A stretch of 62,279 nucleotides of DNA. It comes from UBA1926 sp002337215 (lineage in GTDB: Bacteria; Planctomycetota; Phycisphaerae; Phycisphaerales; UBA1924). Of the stretch, positions 59,270-62,279 are shown one piece after another. Location of the stretch: contig CAXBAF010000024.1 in assembly GCA_963973795.1 (NCBI GenBank), positions 1 to 62,279 on the forward strand, read 5' to 3'. Each line of letters opens with the position of its first letter. Position 1 is the stretch's first letter. Under the pieces are notes generated by a model. The model worked only from the letters and a program-made list of their open reading frames with translations. It had not been told where the DNA came from and did no database searches. The position numbers and the translations under genes are program-made.

Positions 59270-60402
59270 AGGGCGCGGGCGACACGGGCGGCCTCCCGTG
59301 GGACGCGACGCGGATCCCCGAGTTGTGCACTCGTCGGGCCGAGTGGTTGCGCGGCGAGGGGCAGGCGGCGGATGTCGTGATGTCTTCACGTGTGCGGCTG
59401 GCGCGGAACCTCGACGGGATCCGGTTCATGCCCCGGGCTGATCGGGGCGAGCGGGAGAAAGTACTCGGGCTGAGCAAGGCTGCGATCCTGGACGCGGGGC
59501 TCTCGCCCCGGATGCTGTGGGTGGATCTGCACGAGACTGGAAAGGCTGAGCGGTCGCTGCTTGTCGAGCGGCAGTTGATCAGTCGGCCGCACGCGCGCGG
59601 GAAGCTCTCGACGGGGTCTGGTGGAGTGGACGAGCCGCGCGGCGTGGCGGTGGGGCTTCCGAGCGAGCAGTTCTCGATCATGGTCAACGAGGAGGACCAC
59701 CTCCGGATCCAGGCGATGCGTTCGGGGTTGGGTCTCGCGGAGGCGTGGCAGCACGCGGACGGGATCGACGACGAGCTCGACCGGAGGCTGGGGTACGCGT
59801 TCAGCGATCGGTTCGGATATCTCACGGCATGCCCAACCAACATCGGGACGGGGGCGCGTTTCAGCGTGATGCTGCACCTCCCGGCGTTGAAGATGACGAG
59901 CGAGATCGAAAAAGTGCGGCAGGCGGCCCAGGACATGGGGCTCGCGGTGCGGGGCTTCTACGGCGAGGGCTCGGAGGCGTTCGGGGATTTCTTTCAGCTG
60001 AGCAACCAGGTGACGCTGGGCCGGAGCGAGAGCGAGTTGCTGCGCGTGATGCAACGGGAGATCGTCCCGAAGGTCGTTGAGTACGAGCGACGGGCGCGGG
60101 ACGTGCTGCTGTCAACGCGTCGACGGAGCACCGAGGATCAGGTCTACCGGGCGGTCGCGATGCTCCGGTCGGCGCGGCTGCTGACGGTTGAAGAGGCGAT
60201 GAACGGGCTGAGCCGGGCGCGTCTTGGCGTGCAGGTCGGCCTTGTGAGCGATCTTGATCTCGACGCGATGTCGTGGCTGGTGCTGCGGATCCAGAACGCG
60301 CATCTCGAGCTTGCGGTAAAAGAAGCGAACGACCCGATGGCCCGGAACGGAGCCCGTGCGGACCTTGTGCGGACGACGCTCGCGGCACCGGGTGAGGACT
60401 GA
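59266..60402 (+). CDS. mcsB: Protein arginine kinase McsB
   Basis: McsB phosphorylates arginine residues, marking proteins for ClpCP. The 378-residue protein starts with a GTG overlapping the mcsA stop. Phosphagen-kinase motifs: VVMSSRVRLARNLDGIRF (ATP/substrate), MVNEEDHLRIQAM (catalytic Glu and nucleotide contacts), FGYLTACPTNIGTGARFSVMLHLP with the reactive Cys, and QVTLGRSESELL. LMNKRLG-like segments are present as ELDRRLGYAFS. All kinase-domain hallmarks are kept, so it should be active. The downstream comF-like gene begins 11 nt after its stop. Confidence 0.93.
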   Translation: MKGAGDTGGLPWDATRIPELCTRRAEWLRGEGQAADVVMSSRVRLARNLDGIRFMPRADRGEREKVLGLSKAAILDAGLSPRMLWVDLHETGKAERSLLVERQLISRPHARGKLSTGSGGVDEPRGVAVGLPSEQFSIMVNEEDHLRIQAMRSGLGLAEAWQHADGIDDELDRRLGYAFSDRFGYLTACPTNIGTGARFSVMLHLPALKMTSEIEKVRQAAQDMGLAVRGFYGEGSEAFGDFFQLSNQVTLGRSESELLRVMQREIVPKVVEYERRARDVLLSTRRRSTEDQVYRAVAMLRSARLLTVEEAMNGLSRARLGVQVGLVSDLDLDAMSWLVLRIQNAHLELAVKEANDPMARNGARADLVRTTLAAPGED

Positions 60403-60413
60403 GGCGGTCGGCG

Positions 60414-61481
60414 GTGGGGGACGGAGAAACACGCGAGCCATTCGTCTGGCCTCCTCGGGCGACCGACCAGCCGCCGGCGGATAACAGCTCAGACGCCGGG
60501 TCTGCTGTGGTGAGTAAGACGGGCGGCGTCGTTCAGTCGGTGTCTCCGCATGAGACTCGGTCCGAGCGTCGCGGCGGCGGTTCGATCACCGGATGGCGAC
60601 TGTTTGAACGGGCCTGTCTGGGTGGAGCGCTGCCCTCCCTGCCGGTCGGTTGGGAACCCGAGCGCCCGGAAGCCGCCTGCTGGCGTTGCGCGGGGACGAT
60701 CGGCGTCGGCGAGGCCGATGAAAAGGGTTGTGCTGCGTGCCGAGGGCGGTCACTCGCGTGGTCAAGGGCCGTGCGGCTGGGGGCGTACCGGGGGACGCTG
60801 CGGGACGGAATCATCGGGTTCAAGTATCAGGCGGATCGGGAGACCGGGATCCGACTGGGGCGGATGCTGGGTGATCGGGTTGCGCGGTTGCTCTTAGCAG
60901 GTCGTTTCGGCTCGGCGACGGATGGGGTTGGGGACATCACCGGTCCGGGCCCCGGCGGAGCATTCCCGTCGATTGCCGACGAGGATGGTTTGATTCGTTG
61001 CGAGCGGGTCGCGGTCGTGCCCGTGCCGACGACGTACCGCAGGCGGCGGACGAACGGGGGGATCGATCACTCGCTCGTGCTGGCAAACGGTATCGCGGCG
61101 TCGCTCGGGGTTCGCGCACGCAGGCTGCTCCGTCGGCGGCACGGGCCGCGACGCGCGGCGCAGAGCGTTCGTGCGCGGGCCAAGCAGGTGGAGGGGGTGT
61201 TCTTCCCACGGGTCGGCGTGATCCCGGCGGGGGTGCGCGTCGTCGTGCTCGTGGATGATGTCCGGACAACAGGGGCGACGGCGACGGCGTGCGCCCGGGC
61301 GGTTGGCCAGCTCTTTGAGGGGGGCGACTCGGTCGGCGTTGGCCTGGCTTCGGGCAGAGGTCGGCGCGGGTCTGCTGCTCGCCGTCCGGTGTTCGTGTTG
61401 GCAACGGCGGGGGTGTCGGATGCGCGCCGTGAATCGGTCGGCGAAGAATCCGCGTTTTTAGAGCGGGAAGCGGGTTGGTAA
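60414..61481 (+). CDS. comF: ComF-family phosphoribosyltransferase-like protein
   Basis: ComF proteins act in DNA uptake/processing during transformation. The 355-residue frame from GTG 60414 has ~90 N-terminal residues without conservation, then a zinc-ribbon (CWRCAGTI and GCAACRGRS, two CxxC pairs), SRAVRLGAYRGTLRDGIIGFKY, and a phosphoribosyltransferase fold with VPVPTTYRRRRTNGGIDHSLVLA, RRRHGPRRAAQSVRAR and the PRPP loop VVVLVDDVRTTGATA. The start is uncertain; a later GTG would remove the unconserved N-terminus. With dprA at 7.2 kb it suggests that some competence machinery exists. Confidence 0.85.
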   Translation: MGDGETREPFVWPPRATDQPPADNSSDAGSAVVSKTGGVVQSVSPHETRSERRGGGSITGWRLFERACLGGALPSLPVGWEPERPEAACWRCAGTIGVGEADEKGCAACRGRSLAWSRAVRLGAYRGTLRDGIIGFKYQADRETGIRLGRMLGDRVARLLLAGRFGSATDGVGDITGPGPGGAFPSIADEDGLIRCERVAVVPVPTTYRRRRTNGGIDHSLVLANGIAASLGVRARRLLRRRHGPRRAAQSVRARAKQVEGVFFPRVGVIPAGVRVVVLVDDVRTTGATATACARAVGQLFEGGDSVGVGLASGRGRRGSAARRPVFVLATAGVSDARRESVGEESAFLEREAGW

Positions 61482-61512
61482 GAAAAACGACAAGAAGTTT
61501 CCTGTCGTGAGC

Positions 61513-61540
61513 TTGACGAAATGAACGTGAGCGCTATCTT
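61513..61540 (+). promoter_or_regulatory. Probable rRNA operon promoter
   Basis: TTGACG, 16-nt spacer, TATCTT: good sigma-70 match (-35 five of six, -10 four of six). It lies just after the comF-like stop and ~500 nt upstream of the 16S rRNA. Confidence 0.6.
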
Positions 61541-61845
61541 TCCCCTGCCGCTCAACGCGGCCTGTTTCGTCTCTGGGACATCCGGTTTTCGGGGTCTCAA
61601 GAGCGGATCAGTTGGGTTGTTCGGACGGATGTCCGAGCCATTCCGGGCTCCTTGGCAATTGAACAGTTGGGTCCACCGCGAGAACGCGCGGGGGCATCAC
61701 CGACTCACGGTCGGGACCTTACCCGGGTCAGATGTCTTCGATAAAGGGTCTTCGGTTGGTTCGCTTTCGAGTGATCCTCCCGGAGTCTTTGGCGTTCTCG
61801 TGAAAGATCAGCCCCTGTCGTGTTTCCTTCGGGAATCATGGCAGA

Positions 61846-61858
61846 GATCTTTGAACAG
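61846..61858 (+). promoter_or_regulatory. boxA-like antitermination element
   Basis: GATCTTTGAACAG resembles the boxA consensus (TGCTCTTTAACA) used by NusB/NusE in rRNA antitermination. It is in the right place, ~180 nt before the 16S start. Confidence 0.5.
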
Positions 61859-62037
61859 TCAAATTAGCACTCTCGCACCGGGGTTTACTCTGGTGCGGCG
61901 AGTTGTCCCGAGAGAATTCGACTCGGGGCAGACCGAACCCCGTTCCCCCTCGACAAGAGGCAAGGGCGGGGAGTAGTCGGATCGCTTCTTTTGAAATGAC
62001 CCGGTCGGGACGCAAGTCTCGGTCGGTTCTCCAAATA

Positions 62038-62279
62038 TCAATTGAAGAGTTTGATCCTGGCTCAGATTGAACGCTGGCGGTATGGTTAAAACATGCAAGT
62101 CGAACGACATAGTGGCGAAAGGGCGAGTAACGCGATCGAACATACCCCGAGGTGGGGGATAGCCTTTGGAAACGAAGGGTAATACCCCATGTCCTCTACG
62201 GAGAAAAGCTCCGGCGCCTTGGGAGTGGCGATCGTCCTATCAGGTAGTTGGTGAGGTAACGGCTCACCAAGCCGAAGAC
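62038..62279 (+). rRNA. rrs: 16S ribosomal RNA, 5' part only
   Basis: Begins near the universal TTGAAGAGTTTGATCCTGG (8-27 primer region), continues with GAACGCTGGCGGTATGG and ACATGCAAGTCGAACG, and runs off the window. The exact mature 5' end is estimated. The sequence after position ~20 is consistent with a planctomycete; only ~240 bases are available. Confidence 0.97.

Larger units (their letters stand above)
61482..62037 (+). other. rRNA operon leader region
   Basis: About 550 bases without a gene. It contains a promoter (61513-61540), a boxA-like element (61846-61858) and several hairpin-forming segments (for example CGCACC...GGTGCG near 61876-61900). An open frame 61521-61976 starts inside the promoter and is judged spurious. 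Confidence 0.6.

Noticed and set aside
61521..61976. 151-aa plus-strand open frame before 16S rRNA
   Set aside because: Starts within a good promoter and spans boxA and leader hairpins; unlikely to be a gene.

Overview
The window looks like a chromosomal segment of a GC-rich member of the Planctomycetota, most likely class Phycisphaerae. This is inferred from the gene families and the first ~240 bases of a 16S rRNA gene at the right edge. Supporting signs are two secreted proteins with a C-terminal 'GC-type dockerin' tail, one PEP-CTERM-like protein, an FG-GAP/ASPIC-UnbV secreted protein, a permease-prefix-type membrane protein, and many GTG/TTG or overlap starts. KdsA and WaaA point to a Kdo-containing lipopolysaccharide. 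MurE with a DNPR motif, MurF and MraY point to a diaminopimelate-type peptidoglycan. Most of the window is ordinary core chromosome.

Layout. 1-6.2 kb (minus strand): queA, murE, murF, mraY and a small lipoprotein, closed by a terminator at 71-103. 6.3-10.1 kb (plus): a small unknown protein, a lipoprotein, dprA, a poorly coding stretch, and lexA. 10.2-14.1 kb (minus): rmuC, an exported low-molecular-weight phosphatase/arsenate-reductase-like protein, a small membrane protein and a secreted CIA30-domain protein. 14.2-20 kb: serS, a PEP-CTERM-like protein, the FG-GAP protein, ogt and a GC-dockerin protein. 20.1-26.8 kb: tRNA-Val, waaA, tRNA-Lys, a SNF2 helicase translationally coupled to a SWIM zinc-finger protein, and tRNA-Gln. 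26.8-32.3 kb: a large co-directional run, namely a GlmU-type uridylyltransferase, prs, rplY, pth, rpsF, ssb and rplI, ending in a strong terminator. 32.3-38.8 kb (minus): a sigma-70 factor, a PilT-type ATPase, a membrane-anchored GspE/PilB-like protein with degenerate ATPase motifs, and a CvpA-like membrane protein.

39.4-48.5 kb: sodB, a small membrane protein, thrS (minus), a PadR regulator coupled to a 569-aa membrane/periplasmic protein, nrdR, a beta-helix GC-dockerin protein and an unpaired CoA-transferase alpha subunit. 48.5-50.7 kb is the accessory part. It holds an orphan Tae4-family peptidoglycan amidase (a family best known as type VI secretion effectors) with no visible immunity gene, a hypothetical gene disrupted by in-frame palindromic repeats and a TTC microsatellite, and a sulfotransferase. 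50.7-61.5 kb: kdsA, rpmA, a secreted protein, a GNAT acetyltransferase, a small gene, dnaA, a DegT-type aminotransferase, rpmB, the mcsA-mcsB arginine-kinase pair and a comF-like gene. A promoter and a boxA-like antitermination site then lead into the 16S rRNA.

The most interesting signals are: (1) the orphan Tae4 amidase; (2) the GspE/PilB paralogue whose Walker A lysine is arginine and whose Asp and His boxes are lost, next to an intact PilT; (3) two families of palindromic repeats that sit in one reading frame in two separate genes and add the same peptides; (4) an exported arsenate-reductase/phosphatase-fold protein. All calls come from reading motifs and context by eye; no database search was possible.
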